From positions 1 to 64,000 of the forward strand of contig NZ_JAHYCB010000013.1 of NCBI RefSeq assembly GCF_019430945.1: 64,000 bases of DNA, written 5' to 3'. This DNA comes from Neorhizobium populisoli (GTDB lineage Bacteria; Pseudomonadota; Alphaproteobacteria; Rhizobiales; Rhizobiaceae). The notes under the pieces are model-generated. The model ran no database searches. It worked only from the letters and a program-made list of their open reading frames with translations, and was not told the DNA's origin. The stretch's first letter is position 1. Each line of letters starts with the position of its first letter. Shown one piece after another: positions 36,214 through 46,714 of the stretch. Made by a program: the position numbers and the translations under genes.

Positions 36214-38412
36214 TCAGACGACCTCGGGCAGTCGGCCGATCAGTTTATCGAGCGTAATCGGATAGTCCCTGACCCTGATGCCCGTCGCGTTGTAGACGGC
36301 ATTGGCAATCGCCGCCGATACACCGCAAAGGCCCAGTTCCCCAACGCCTTTTGCTTTCATCGGCGACGAGTAAGGGTCTGTTTCATCTAGGAATATGACG
36401 TCCTGATGCGGGATGTCCGCGTGGACCGGCACTTCGTATCCGGCGAGGTCGTGGTTGACGAAAAAGCCGCGTCGCATATCAACCGCCAGCTCTTCCGAGA
36501 GCGCGGCGCCGGCGCCCATCGTCATCGCGCCGATGACCTGGCTGCGGGCTGTGATCGGGTTGAGCACTCGCCCGGCCGCGCAGACCGCCAACATGCGGCG
36601 AATACGCGTTTCTCCTGTGTAGACATCGACGGCGACTTCAACGAAGTGACCGCCAAAGGTCGATTGCTGGTGAGTTTCGGCCAGCTTGCCCCATTCTATC
36701 TTATCTTCGCCGACCAAGCCTTCTGCTCCAGCGGCTTCTGATAGGGGAAAGGAGCGATTGCCGACGCGCACCTGACCATTCTCGAAGATAGCGTCTGCGG
36801 AATTAAAGCCGAGCTTGCTGGCAACGGCATCGCGAAGCTTGACGCAAGCGGCGTAGACGCCTGATGTCGCGGAATTTGCGCCGAACTGCCCCCCAGACCC
36901 CGCCGATACGGGGAATCGGGAGTCGCCGAGTTGGACGGCGACCTTTTCGATATCGACGCCCATCATCTCTGCCGCGGTCTGGGCGATGATCGTATAGCTG
37001 CCGGTTCCAATATCCGTCATGTCAGTCTCGACGGTGATGATGCCTTCCTGGTCAAGTGTCACGCGTGCGCCGGACGTCATGACCAGGTTGTTGCGGAAGG
37101 CGGTGGCGACGCCCATGCCGATCATCCAGCTGCCCTCCCGCCTAGTCGCGGGCCGGGCGCGCTTGTCCCAACCGAACCTTTCGGCTCCGAGCCTGAGGCA
37201 ACCGATCAGGTCGCGGTATGAGAATGGCCGTTCCGGATGTTCCGGATCGACCTGGGTGTCGTTGATGATCCGGAACTCGATCGGGTCCAGTCCGAGCTTC
37301 TCGGCCATCTCGTCCATTGCGATTTCGAGCGCCATAAGCCCCGGTGCCTCACCCGGCGCGCGCATGGCATTGCCTTCCGGCAGATCGAGCGTCGCCAGTT
37401 TCATGGCGGTCATCCGGTTGTCACCCGAATATAGCAAACGCGTCTGCATGACTGCTGTTTCCGGCCCACCGCCCGGAAGGTCTCCGGACCAGCTTTCGTG
37501 CGCGACCGCCGTGATCTTGCCGTCCTGTTCTGCACCGATCCGGATGCGCTGGATGGTCGCTGGCCGATGCGTCGTGTTGTTCGGCATCATCGGGCGCGGC
37601 AGCGCGACCTTGACCGGCCGTCCGACCGTCTTTGCCGCCAAGGCCGCCAGAACCGCGTCTACGCGCAGGAAAAGCTTGCCACCGAACCCGCCCCCGATAA
37701 AGGGCGACATCAGATGCACCTTCTCCTTGTCGATTCCAAGGGTGATCGCCAAGTCGCTGCGCCACCAGTCAATCATCTGGCTGGATGTCCAGACGGTGAC
37801 CTCCTCCCCTTTCCAGGCTGCGATCGAGGCGTGCGGCTCCATCATGGAGTGGGATTGATCCGGTGTCGAATATTCTGCGTCCAGCGTCACGGGGGCCACG
37901 ACGAAAGCGGCGTGGAAGTCACCGGTAGAACTTTCCGGCTCGGTCGAGGGATCCGGCATTGTTGCATTGTCCAGCTCACTCCTCAAATCGAATGCGCCTT
38001 GTTCCGGAGCGTATTCGACCTTGATTAGTGTGGCAGCGGCGCGCGCCTGCTCGAACGTCTCGGCGACAACGACGGCGATCGCCTGATGGTAATGCTGAAC
38101 TTGTTTGCCGCCGAATAACCTGGCGGTGTTCATCTTGCCCTTTTTAAGATCGCCGAGATCGAGCGTGGTGAGGACATCGAGAACACCATGGGCCTGTTTC
38201 GCCACGGAACTGTCGATTGATATGACCTGACCTTTGGCTATAGCGGCACCCACCGGATATCCGTAGGCATATTGCATATCTGGGTCGTGCCATTCATAGG
38301 CATACGTGGCGCGTCCGGTTGTTTTCAGCTCGCCGTCGATCCGGTGGATCGGCTTGCCGACGACTTTGAGCTGATCGATCGGATTGGTCGTTGCGGGTTT
38401 ATCGAACTGCAT
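36214..38412 (-). CDS. paoC: Aldehyde oxidoreductase molybdenum-binding subunit
   Basis: A 732-residue large subunit of the xanthine oxidase family, PaoC/YagR type, carrying the molybdenum cytosine dinucleotide cofactor. An N-terminal domain (GRATYAYEWHDPDMQYAYGY) is followed by cofactor-binding motifs: FIGGGFGGKLFLR, AMRAPGEAPGLMA, QFGANSATSG and, near the end, AKGVGELGLCG with the glutamate expected to be catalytic. It oxidises aldehydes, often aromatic, to carboxylic acids in the periplasm as part of a PaoABC heterotrimer. It is the last gene of the operon, three bases after paoB. Confidence 0.9.
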   Translation of the reverse strand: MQFDKPATTNPIDQLKVVGKPIHRIDGELKTTGRATYAYEWHDPDMQYAYGYPVGAAIAKGQVISIDSSVAKQAHGVLDVLTTLDLGDLKKGKMNTARLFGGKQVQHYHQAIAVVVAETFEQARAAATLIKVEYAPEQGAFDLRSELDNATMPDPSTEPESSTGDFHAAFVVAPVTLDAEYSTPDQSHSMMEPHASIAAWKGEEVTVWTSSQMIDWWRSDLAITLGIDKEKVHLMSPFIGGGFGGKLFLRVDAVLAALAAKTVGRPVKVALPRPMMPNNTTHRPATIQRIRIGAEQDGKITAVAHESWSGDLPGGGPETAVMQTRLLYSGDNRMTAMKLATLDLPEGNAMRAPGEAPGLMALEIAMDEMAEKLGLDPIEFRIINDTQVDPEHPERPFSYRDLIGCLRLGAERFGWDKRARPATRREGSWMIGMGVATAFRNNLVMTSGARVTLDQEGIITVETDMTDIGTGSYTIIAQTAAEMMGVDIEKVAVQLGDSRFPVSAGSGGQFGANSATSGVYAACVKLRDAVASKLGFNSADAIFENGQVRVGNRSFPLSEAAGAEGLVGEDKIEWGKLAETHQQSTFGGHFVEVAVDVYTGETRIRRMLAVCAAGRVLNPITARSQVIGAMTMGAGAALSEELAVDMRRGFFVNHDLAGYEVPVHADIPHQDVIFLDETDPYSSPMKAKGVGELGLCGVSAAIANAVYNATGIRVRDYPITLDKLIGRLPEVV

Positions 38413-38415
38413 AAT

Positions 38416-39366
38416 TTATCCCCTCGCTCCCGCCAATACCGCGCCGAGCGTGCGCTCGAGCAGATCGACCTTGAAACTGTTCTGATCGGTGGGGCGGGCA
38501 TCCGCCATCAATATCGAGACGGTGGCACGAGCGCCGTTCGGCAACTCACTCTCGGCGGCTTCTATCCGCCAGGGTTTGTGCGCGACCCCGCCAACGGCGA
38601 CCTTCCCGGTTCCATCCGGCTGGATGACCGCTGCGACCGAAACCAGCGCGAATGCATAAGAGGCACGATCCCGGACCTTGCGGTAAATATGCTTGCCGCC
38701 GATCGGTGGAGGCAGCACAACGGAAGTAATGATTTCGCCCTGTTGCAGCTCGGTTTCGATATGCGGCGTATTGCCGGGAAGCCGGTGAAAATCGGCAATT
38801 GGGATAGAGCGCCTTTCGCCGCCGGGCTTCACGGTATCCACGATCGCATCCAGTGCTCGCATTGCCACAGCCATATCGCTTGGATGCGTCGCGATACAGG
38901 CTTCGCTCGTTCCGACGACGCCCAACTGGCGGGTAATCCCACCGATGGCGGAGCAGCCGCTGCCCGGCAGCCGTTTGTTACAGGGCTGGTTTGGATCATA
39001 GAAATATGGGCAGCGCGTACGCTGCAAAAGATTACCAGCCGTCGTCGCCCTGTTGCGTAGCTGGCCGGATGCGCCCGCGACCAGCGCCCGGGCGAGTACG
39101 CCGTAGTCGCGGCGGACGGTTTCGTGCGCGGCAAGGTCCGTATTCCGTACCACCGCACCGATGCGCAGCCCGCCTTCAGCCGTGCTTTCGATCGTGTCCA
39201 GGCCGAGGCCGTTGACGTCGATCAGATGCGACGGTTTTTCGATTTCAAGCTTCATGAGATCGAGAAGGTTGGTGCCGCCGGCGATGAACCTTGACTCGGG
39301 ATTATGCGCTGCAGCCTGTGCCGCAGCCTCGACCGAGGCGGCGCGCTCATAGGAAAAAGCCCTCAT
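38416..39366 (-). CDS. paoB: Aldehyde oxidoreductase FAD-binding subunit
   Basis: A 316-residue FAD subunit of the xanthine oxidase family (PaoB/YagS type). The FAD-binding motif [19 protein letters not shown] is near residue 25. A Cys-containing segment ([20 protein letters not shown]) matches the extra [4Fe-4S] cluster site typical of this subgroup. A CO_deh_flav_C domain with [13 protein letters not shown] follows. The start overlaps the paoA stop by ATGA. It passes electrons from the iron-sulphur subunit to an acceptor. Confidence 0.9.
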   Translation of the reverse strand: MRAFSYERAASVEAAAQAAAHNPESRFIAGGTNLLDLMKLEIEKPSHLIDVNGLGLDTIESTAEGGLRIGAVVRNTDLAAHETVRRDYGVLARALVAGASGQLRNRATTAGNLLQRTRCPYFYDPNQPCNKRLPGSGCSAIGGITRQLGVVGTSEACIATHPSDMAVAMRALDAIVDTVKPGGERRSIPIADFHRLPGNTPHIETELQQGEIITSVVLPPPIGGKHIYRKVRDRASYAFALVSVAAVIQPDGTGKVAVGGVAHKPWRIEAAESELPNGARATVSILMADARPTDQNSFKVDLLERTLGAVLAGARG

Positions 39367-39995
39367 GTCCGCACCCCCGCAACTTCGGTGATAGCGTCGA
39401 CTATGTTAGAGTAGGCCCCGCACCGACAGATATTGCCACTCATGCGCTCCCGGATTTCGGCAGTTGTAATCTCTGCTTGTTCAGTGAGGTCTTCGGTGAC
39501 GTGGCTTGGAATGTTCGCCTTGATTTCCTCAAGCACCACCACGGCGGAACAGATCTGTCCGGGCGTACAGTAGCCGCATTGGAAGCCGTCGTGTTTGACA
39601 AACGCGGCCTGCATCTGGTGCAGGTTGCCGGGTTGTCCCAGCCCTTCGATCGTGGTGACCTCGTCACCGTCATGCATGACCGCCAAGGTGAGACAGGAAT
39701 TGATCCGGCGTCCATCGACAATCACGGTGCAAGCACCACACTGTCCATGATCGCAGCCTTTCTTGGTGCCGGTCAGATGCAGATGCTCTCGCAACGCGTC
39801 GAGCAATGTCGTGCGGTTGTCAATTTCCAGTTCCTGCCTCGTGCCGTTCACCGCGAAAGCCACGCGGGTACAGTGGATGTCGACGACCGACGCCTCCGAT
39901 TGCAGGCGAGTTTGCGAACCCGCACTTGTTGAGGTGACAGGAACGGTGGCTGTTGCGACCATGAGATCTCTCCGGGTTATTTCAAGGGTAGGCAT
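39363..39995 (-). CDS. paoA: Aldehyde oxidoreductase [2Fe-2S] subunit with Tat signal
   Basis: A 210-residue subunit. A twin-arginine-type leader ([10 protein letters not shown], then a short hydrophobic stretch) exports the complex. The N-terminal plant-type ferredoxin domain has [16 protein letters not shown] with a later SCL cysteine. The helical domain has [14 protein letters not shown] and GNICRCGAY. The ATG at 39995 places the leader correctly; an in-frame extension upstream has no role. The first gene of paoABC, preceded by an EcfG-type motif about 50 bases upstream, which suggests that aldehyde detoxification is part of the stress response. Confidence 0.9.
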   Translation of the reverse strand: MPTLEITRRDLMVATATVPVTSTSAGSQTRLQSEASVVDIHCTRVAFAVNGTRQELEIDNRTTLLDALREHLHLTGTKKGCDHGQCGACTVIVDGRRINSCLTLAVMHDGDEVTTIEGLGQPGNLHQMQAAFVKHDGFQCGYCTPGQICSAVVVLEEIKANIPSHVTEDLTEQAEITTAEIRERMSGNICRCGAYSNIVDAITEVAGVRT

Positions 39996-40045
39996 TGGCG
40001 ATCGACCCCTTCGCTTGCGGCAAATGGAACAAATCAGGGAGGTGA

Positions 40046-40070
40046 AACCTATGCCAGGCATGTCGGTTCC
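40046..40070 (-). promoter_or_regulatory. EcfG/RpoE2-type promoter motif
   Basis: Minus-strand GGAAC (40070-40066), 17 bases, GTT (40048-40046), about 50 bases upstream of the paoA start, a normal promoter distance. Confidence 0.5.
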
Positions 40071-40849
<779 letters not shown>

Positions 40850-41275
40850 CTATTCGTGTTTTTTTTGGTTCACGTGCGGAATGGCCGGAGCGGCGAGCCC
40901 ACCTGCAAAGAGTGCAGCCCACACGAGAGCGGGCTGAAGTGCTAAACGCGGCAGATGGTACAGCCAAGGCCAAATTGACGTGCCGTGCATAGCAATATTG
41001 TCGATCGCATGCCCGATGTTTGCCGGAAATACGCAGACTGCGTAAAAGGCCAATGCCGCGCCCGCGAACCGACGGGTTCTCGGTAGTAGCAACCCGATTG
41101 CCCCGGCAATTTCACAGATCCCGGTCAGCAGGATCACCTCTTCCACGTCCGGGACCCAGTGCGGCGTGATGCTCACGAACGGGCCGGGGAGAGCGATGTG
41201 GAGAACGCCTGCGACGCCATATAGGATAGCCAGGCCCATGCGGCACCGAAAACGCCACGCTTCAATCTTTGCCAT
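40850..41275 (-). CDS. DoxX-like membrane protein
   Basis: A 141-residue inner-membrane protein with four predicted helices. RMGLAILYGVAGVLHIALPG opens the first; VILLTGICEIAGAIGLLLP is the DoxX-type second helix with its conserved glutamate. Helices 3 and 4 follow, with a short charged C-terminus. DoxX-like proteins are poorly understood small membrane subunits, linked in some cases to redox or detoxification. It overlaps the upstream hydrolase gene by 14 bases, so the two are co-expressed. Confidence 0.75.
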   Translation of the reverse strand: MAKIEAWRFRCRMGLAILYGVAGVLHIALPGPFVSITPHWVPDVEEVILLTGICEIAGAIGLLLPRTRRFAGAALAFYAVCVFPANIGHAIDNIAMHGTSIWPWLYHLPRLALQPALVWAALFAGGLAAPAIPHVNQKKHE

Positions 41276-42269
41276 CGGGGAAAATTCTCCGCTCGACGGC
41301 CCTTTTCGCGGCGGTCAGATCCGCTTTTTTCCCGGCAACCTGCTCGATGGCTGCGACCGCCAGATCACGCGCGACATAGTCGGATTTGTGGCCGAGATTG
41401 TGGACAACGATCAGCCTGGAGCCCCGAATGTCGCGAGCAAGGTGACGTGCGTGAATGTCCGCAGATACGATCCCGTCGGCATCTCCCGTGATGACAATCG
41501 TTGGCGCGCGAATTTTTCGATAACCCGGTGAAGCGCTCCTTGCCCAGTCGCTCAGCGCGGCAATCTCCTGCGCATTATGCCGGAACGCATTCGGCCGTAG
41601 CGCCTGCCATGCCCGGGTTTGTTCGATGTAATCCGCGGGAGGACGATTGGGAGCAAAGACGCTCTTCGCCGCCATGTCGATGGCAAACACACCCACCGGG
41701 GGAGCGATCAGAATGCTGAACAACACACCCGTCACGGGTTTGCTGGCTTCCTGATAGTACCAGGCAATGCCGCCCTTCCAGGGGTAGACGGCCGGAGACA
41801 GGAAGACGAGACCGGACACTTTTTCCGGATGGCGAACCGCAAGCGACGCGGCTATTGCCCCGCCAAACGAATGGCTGACGATAATCGCCTTTTCGATGCC
41901 GCGCATTTTCATCAACCGGGCGACCGCATCGGCTTGCCCGTCGGGACGTATGTTCGCGAATGGCCCGACATCGGACTCGCCGTGGCCCGGGCGGTCCACG
42001 AAGAGCAATGTTGCTCGTCCTTCCAGCTTATCGCGAAAGGAAAACATCGGATCGTAAAGACCGGTGCTTGCGCCGTGAAGAAACACGACGGGCGGAAGAT
42101 CACCCAGTCTGCCTTTCTTGAGCAGAACGCTATTAAGCTTGAAGCCGCCAACGTCGAGCCGAACCGGACGCACCGACGTTTCGGCTGCAAGCGATGTCGA
42201 AGGCTGATCGAGGATCGATATGACGATCAGGATGGCGGTGAAGAGTAGACGTGTAAGGAGAGTGGACAT
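41262..42269 (-). CDS. Alpha/beta hydrolase, exported
   Basis: A 335-residue alpha/beta-fold hydrolase with an N-terminal hydrophobic signal or anchor (residues 5-29, ending TSLAAE). The oxyanion motif is VVFLHGAS. The nucleophile elbow is VSHSFGGA, the acid lies in ITGDADGIV and the histidine in NLGHKSDYV. DRPGHGES is also typical. Its substrate is not evident; relatives include haloalkane dehalogenase-like and lipase-like enzymes. It overlaps the DoxX gene and has GGAGAG just before the start. Confidence 0.8.
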   Translation of the reverse strand: MSTLLTRLLFTAILIVISILDQPSTSLAAETSVRPVRLDVGGFKLNSVLLKKGRLGDLPPVVFLHGASTGLYDPMFSFRDKLEGRATLLFVDRPGHGESDVGPFANIRPDGQADAVARLMKMRGIEKAIIVSHSFGGAIAASLAVRHPEKVSGLVFLSPAVYPWKGGIAWYYQEASKPVTGVLFSILIAPPVGVFAIDMAAKSVFAPNRPPADYIEQTRAWQALRPNAFRHNAQEIAALSDWARSASPGYRKIRAPTIVITGDADGIVSADIHARHLARDIRGSRLIVVHNLGHKSDYVARDLAVAAIEQVAGKKADLTAAKRAVERRIFPDGKD

Positions 42270-42510
42270 GTATTCCCTGAATACGCGATGGCGGGCGGGA
42301 TGAACTTCAACATGACTACGTCAAATGATGACGGACGGTTCACGCTGGGATGGCCGATTTAAACCAGACTTCGGGGCGCCTATCCTGCTTTGCAGGGCAC
42401 GCTAGCAAGTCCAGACTTTTGTGCAGCGCAGCAACATATGCGCTATAGGGACTTTATAAGCAGTCATCGCCATCCCGGCCGATTCTGACCGAGGCGTTTC
42501 CAAGAGATCG

Positions 42511-43614
42511 TTGTCCGACACGCTGGCACGGCTGGTCAAGCTGCGTGCCCTGCGACAAGGCGCAGTTCCTCCAGGTCCTCGCTGGTCGATCTCGGTGCCT
42601 TCGGGTCATATCACGGCGCGCTCGAGGCGTATGTCCACGCGCCGAAACCCCTCGCAGAGCGGCCCGGTCTGCTGGTCGCGCTCCATGGCTGCACCCAGAC
42701 AGCCGCAGCCTATGAACATGGTTCAGGTTGGTCGCGTCTTGCCGACGAGTATGGCTTTGTCGTCCTCTACCCTCAGCAGACCAGGTCAGAACAATGTCAA
42801 TACATGATTCAGTTGGTTCGCGCCGGCCGATATCCGCCGCGACGTCGGTGAGGCACAATCGATCCGGCAGATGATTGACACGGTGGTCAAACGCTGCGGC
42901 ATCAGCCCAACGCGCATTTTCGTTACGGGTCTGTCGGCGGGGGGCGTAATGGCCAATGTCATGCTGGCGACCTACCCCGAGATCTTCGCAGGTGGCGCCA
43001 TCATCGCGGGGTTGCCTTACGGGATCGCAGACAGTGTGCCTGAAGCGTTCGACCGCATGCGCGATCATGGCATCCCGCCCGCGGCGCATCTTCAAGGCAT
43101 CCTTCGCTCGACCATCAGGAACAAAGGCCCTTGGCCGACGATCACCGTCCTGCACGGTTCCCGCGACAATACGGTTGTTCCCGCTAATGGCGAGGCCGTC
43201 GCGGCGCAGTGGCACGGGGTACACGGAATCCATGCCGCCGCCTCGACCGTCGTAGTGATCGACGGCCATACGGTGACATCATGGAGGGACACGGAGGGCC
43301 GGGTCGCGGTTGAGCACATTTCCATCGCGGGCATGGCGCACGGTACGCCGCTTGATATCCACGACGGTTATGGTCGAAGCGGTCCCTACAGGCTCGACGC
43401 CAGGTTTTCCTCCACGGTCTATTTTGCTCGGGACTGGGGGCTGACGCCATCCTTCGAGAAGCGTCACGAGCCTTCGCGCACCCCAGCACATCAAACCTTG
43501 GATGCTTCGACGGCACCGAACAGCATCCGCGGATCTCCAATGAGGAGGGCGAGCTCCAGCGGATCGGCTTCGACAAGGACAATAACGCCTTTTACTCGAA
43601 AACAAGCCGGATAG
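42511..43614 (+). pseudogene. PHB depolymerase-family esterase, frameshifted
   Basis: Pieces of a short-chain polyhydroxyalkanoate depolymerase lie in several plus-strand frames: LLVALHGCTQTAAAYEHGSG with YGFVVLYPQQT; WFAPADIRRDVGEAQSIRQM; and FVTGLSAGGVMANVMLATYP containing the GLSAGG nucleophile, followed by VLHGSRDNTVVP and later IAGMAHGTPLD with the histidine. Frames change near 42590 and 42800, and the C-terminus is scrambled. Product expected to be non-functional. The 240 bases before it hold no gene. Confidence 0.7.
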
Positions 43615-43777
43615 TGGATTAACGCAGAGCTGATCGTTCCGCGCACGGCGGTCTAGAAAGGCGTGAGACGCTGGATGATTCCGATCGCAGAAGCTCTCAG
43701 GGCCAGATCACTTTCAGATCTTTGACGTGACAGGATAGGCTGGCTTGGCACCCGATCCTGTATGCGGATCAATGCTT

Positions 43778-44959
43778 CTACCGCCGGATGGCGAACTCGA
43801 AGACCTCTTCCTTCGGTTCAACACCAAGACCTGCGCCCGTCGGCACCAAATACGTCCCATTGCCCGTTGCCATGTCGCCCTTTGTGTAGGTGAGGTTCCG
43901 GTCGAAGATCGAATGCTGGTATTCATGATAGGGTAGGTTCTGTAGCGCCGAAGCAGTCTGCAGGCTCGCCGCCATAAAGATGCCGACGCTGATCGAGGCA
44001 TGCGGCATGATGTTCATGTGGAAGGCTTGCGCCATCTGCCCGATGCGGATGAACTCGGTGACGCCAGTATGACCCATTTCGGGCTGCACGATGCTCATTG
44101 CCCGCGCCTCGAAACGTGGCCGGTATTCGTAGATGGTGCGCAGTTCCTCGCCGAGCGCCAGCGGCACGCCGATGCCGGCCGCCACCCGTGCCTGGCCTTC
44201 AAGATTTTCGGGCTGCACCGGCGCTTCCGCGAAATAGAGATTGTAGGGCTCCAGCCGGCGGATGATGCGGATCGCCTCGCTCGCCTCGAATTTCCAGTGC
44301 AGGTCGACCATCAGGTCGATATCCGGCCCGACAGCTTCACGCAGCGCCGCCATTTCCTTGACGATATCCTCTTCGGACACGACGGCCGCAAACTTGATGC
44401 CCTTATAGCCTTTGCCGACCCAATCGGCCGCCAGATCGCAGCGTTCCTTCAGCGTCGCCTTAGGCAGACCCGAGACATAGGCGCGGATCGTATCATGCCG
44501 CCGTCCGCCGAGCAGCGTCGAGATCGGCACGCCGAGGTTCTTGCCGGCCAGATCCCAAAGGGCGATATCGACGCCCGCCAGCGCATCGAGATAATAACCG
44601 CCGAAGAAACCGCGCACCCGCATCAAGTCGTAGAGATCCTCATGGATGACCGCCGCATCACCGGGATCGCGGCCGATAATGACCGGGCCGATCACGTCGT
44701 CGATGATTGCCTTGGTCGCCTCGGGCGCAACGATGCCGTAGCATTCGCCCCAGCCGACCTTGCCGCTCTCGCCCGTCACCTTGATCAACAGCGTCATATC
44801 GGTCGATGGATAGATGGTGCGGTTGCCCTTGCGGATTAGATAACCGCGCTCGTTGATCGCCTCACCTTCCTTGAGCGGTCCAAGATAAGGCACTTCGCGC
44901 GGAATTGAGATGATGAAGGTCTCGACCGAGACGATCGCATCGACAACGTTTTTCGGCAT
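43778..44959 (-). CDS. Mandelate racemase/muconate lactonizing enzyme family protein
   Basis: A 393-residue enolase-superfamily enzyme. An N-terminal capping domain (VGWGECYG) precedes a modified TIM barrel. Candidate metal ligands are D in MVDLHWKF, E in YFAEAPVQPEN and E in ALGEELRT. KGIKFAA supplies one lysine where many relatives have KxK, and MPHAS supplies a histidine. Such enzymes dehydrate or isomerise sugar acids. It is the last gene of the sugar-uptake operon, nine bases after the DapA-family gene, so it probably dehydrates the aldonate made from the imported sugar. Substrate specificity cannot be read from sequence. Confidence 0.82.
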   Translation of the reverse strand: MPKNVVDAIVSVETFIISIPREVPYLGPLKEGEAINERGYLIRKGNRTIYPSTDMTLLIKVTGESGKVGWGECYGIVAPEATKAIIDDVIGPVIIGRDPGDAAVIHEDLYDLMRVRGFFGGYYLDALAGVDIALWDLAGKNLGVPISTLLGGRRHDTIRAYVSGLPKATLKERCDLAADWVGKGYKGIKFAAVVSEEDIVKEMAALREAVGPDIDLMVDLHWKFEASEAIRIIRRLEPYNLYFAEAPVQPENLEGQARVAAGIGVPLALGEELRTIYEYRPRFEARAMSIVQPEMGHTGVTEFIRIGQMAQAFHMNIMPHASISVGIFMAASLQTASALQNLPYHEYQHSIFDRNLTYTKGDMATGNGTYLVPTGAGLGVEPKEEVFEFAIRR

Positions 44960-44968
44960 GTTTCCCGC

Positions 44969-45880
44969 TCAGTTCGGCTTGTGATTGGTGTAGGGAAGGT
45001 CGGCCTCGTCGAGCAGCAACGCCAGTTCCTTGCGGTCGCCCTCATCGAATTTCGGCCCCTTGCCGCGCACGAACGTGTGCTTGATGACACCTCGACGGCG
45101 CAGCACTTCCTTGGTCATGTGCATGCGGAAGATCGCCTGGAAATTCAGGAGCGGCAGCGAGACGTTGTAGAGTTTGCGCGTGGTGGCCGCATCGCCCTTC
45201 TGCCAGGCATGGATCATTTGTGCATGGATATCGGCAAGCTCGGCCGCCGGCATCGTGCCCGCCGCTCCGCGAGCCAGTTCGTCTGTGATGTAACGCCCGC
45301 CGGCACCGCCGAAGATCGCTTCGAGCGAGCCGTTGGCAGCCGCCTTGATGCGGGTGAGGTGCTGGCCGCAGGGGGCGGTCTCTTCCTTGATGTAGCGGAT
45401 TTCCGGCACGGCATTGGCGACCGCCGCCACCTCTTCCGGCGTGAGGCCGGCACCGATCGGCTTCGGCTGGTTCTGCAACATGATGGGCACGCCGGCATTG
45501 GCCGCCACTTGCCTGAAGTAGGCGGTCTGGGCGGCGATGTCGTTACCAAGCGAAAGCGGCGCCATCACCATGGCAGCCCCTGCTCCTATTTCGGCCGCCT
45601 GCGCCACGTGCTTCGCCGCAGCCTCCGGGTCCGGATCGCTTGCGCCAATGATGATCGGGATGCGGCCGCGGATGCGCTCGGCGAGCAGTTCCACCTGCCG
45701 TTTGCGCTCTTCCGGCGTCAGCGTATCCACCTCGCTCGCAACCCCCGGATAAACGACGCCGTCCACCTGGCTCTCCAGTGCGAAGTCGATGACTGACAGG
45801 AAATCCGCCTCATCGATCGAACCGTCATCACGGAATGGCGTGGGAAGAACGGGAAAGGCTCCGGCTAGGGTTTTGGTCAT
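44969..45880 (-). CDS. Dihydrodipicolinate synthase (DapA) family lyase
   Basis: A 303-residue class I aldolase-fold protein. It has FPVLPTPFRDDGSID, VYPGVASEVDTLTPEERKRQ and the Schiff-base lysine in RYIKEET. The residue that is normally the catalytic tyrosine (YN.P) is replaced: the segment reads MLQNQPKP. In this gene context, a 2-keto-3-deoxy sugar acid aldolase or dehydratase is more likely than lysine biosynthesis. The start overlaps the permease stop by ATGA. Confidence 0.8.
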   Translation of the reverse strand: MTKTLAGAFPVLPTPFRDDGSIDEADFLSVIDFALESQVDGVVYPGVASEVDTLTPEERKRQVELLAERIRGRIPIIIGASDPDPEAAAKHVAQAAEIGAGAAMVMAPLSLGNDIAAQTAYFRQVAANAGVPIMLQNQPKPIGAGLTPEEVAAVANAVPEIRYIKEETAPCGQHLTRIKAAANGSLEAIFGGAGGRYITDELARGAAGTMPAAELADIHAQMIHAWQKGDAATTRKLYNVSLPLLNFQAIFRMHMTKEVLRRRGVIKHTFVRGKGPKFDEGDRKELALLLDEADLPYTNHKPN

Positions 45881-46713
45881 TTGACTGCTCCGGCGGTGAC
45901 GCCCTGAATGAAGTAACGTTGAAGGAACATGAAGGCGATCACGATGGGGGTGGATGCCACCAGCGATGCCGCCATGGCGCCGCCCCAATCGGAATTGACC
46001 TCGTTGAGATAGGTGAGAAGCAGGCCCGGCCCGATTGTGCGCTTATCCTCTGAGGTGATCAGCGTCATCGAATAGAGAAGATCGTTCCAGGACCACATGA
46101 AGGAATAGAGGAAGACGGTAACGATCGGCGGGATGGAGATCGGAATGACGATCGTGTGGAAGATGCGCAGGTCGCTCGCCCCATCCGCCCGCGCCGCATC
46201 GATCAACTCGTCCGGCACCTGGGAAAAATAGCTGTAGAGCATGTAGGTCGAGACAGGCAGCGCGAAGACGACATAGCTTAGGATCAGGCCCGGCCGCGTA
46301 TCGAGTAGGTTCAGTTCACTCATCAGCGGATAGATCGAAATCAACAGCAGGCCGAACGGAAACATCTGCGCCGAGAGCATGAACAGCATCACCGGCTGGC
46401 GGCCGATATAGCGGTATTTCGCAAAGCTGAACCCGGCATAGAGCGCCAGTAGTGTGACAAGCGCCGCGCTGCAGGTCGAGGTGATCAGGCTGTTCATCAA
46501 ATACATCGGCAGCTTGCCGGTAGTCAGCGCTCGGATGAAATGCTCGAGGCTCGGCATTGTCGGAATCGGCGTCGGCACGACCCTATAAAGCTCGCCATTC
46601 GCCTTCAGTGACGAGATTACCAGCCAATAGAGCGGGAAGAACAGGAAAAAGCCGATCACAAGAGTGGCGAGGCCGAAGACGATTTTCGCCTTCATCGAGG
46701 AAAGGTCAAACAT
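45877..46713 (-). CDS. Sugar ABC transporter permease, MalG-like
   Basis: A 278-residue inner-membrane permease of the carbohydrate uptake CUT1 family, with six predicted helices. The EAA loop is DAARADGASDLRIFHTIVIP. It is encoded one base after the MalF-like permease and overlaps the DapA-family gene. Confidence 0.9.
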   Translation of the reverse strand: MFDLSSMKAKIVFGLATLVIGFFLFFPLYWLVISSLKANGELYRVVPTPIPTMPSLEHFIRALTTGKLPMYLMNSLITSTCSAALVTLLALYAGFSFAKYRYIGRQPVMLFMLSAQMFPFGLLLISIYPLMSELNLLDTRPGLILSYVVFALPVSTYMLYSYFSQVPDELIDAARADGASDLRIFHTIVIPISIPPIVTVFLYSFMWSWNDLLYSMTLITSEDKRTIGPGLLLTYLNEVNSDWGGAMAASLVASTPIVIAFMFLQRYFIQGVTAGAVK

Positions 46714-46714
46714 C

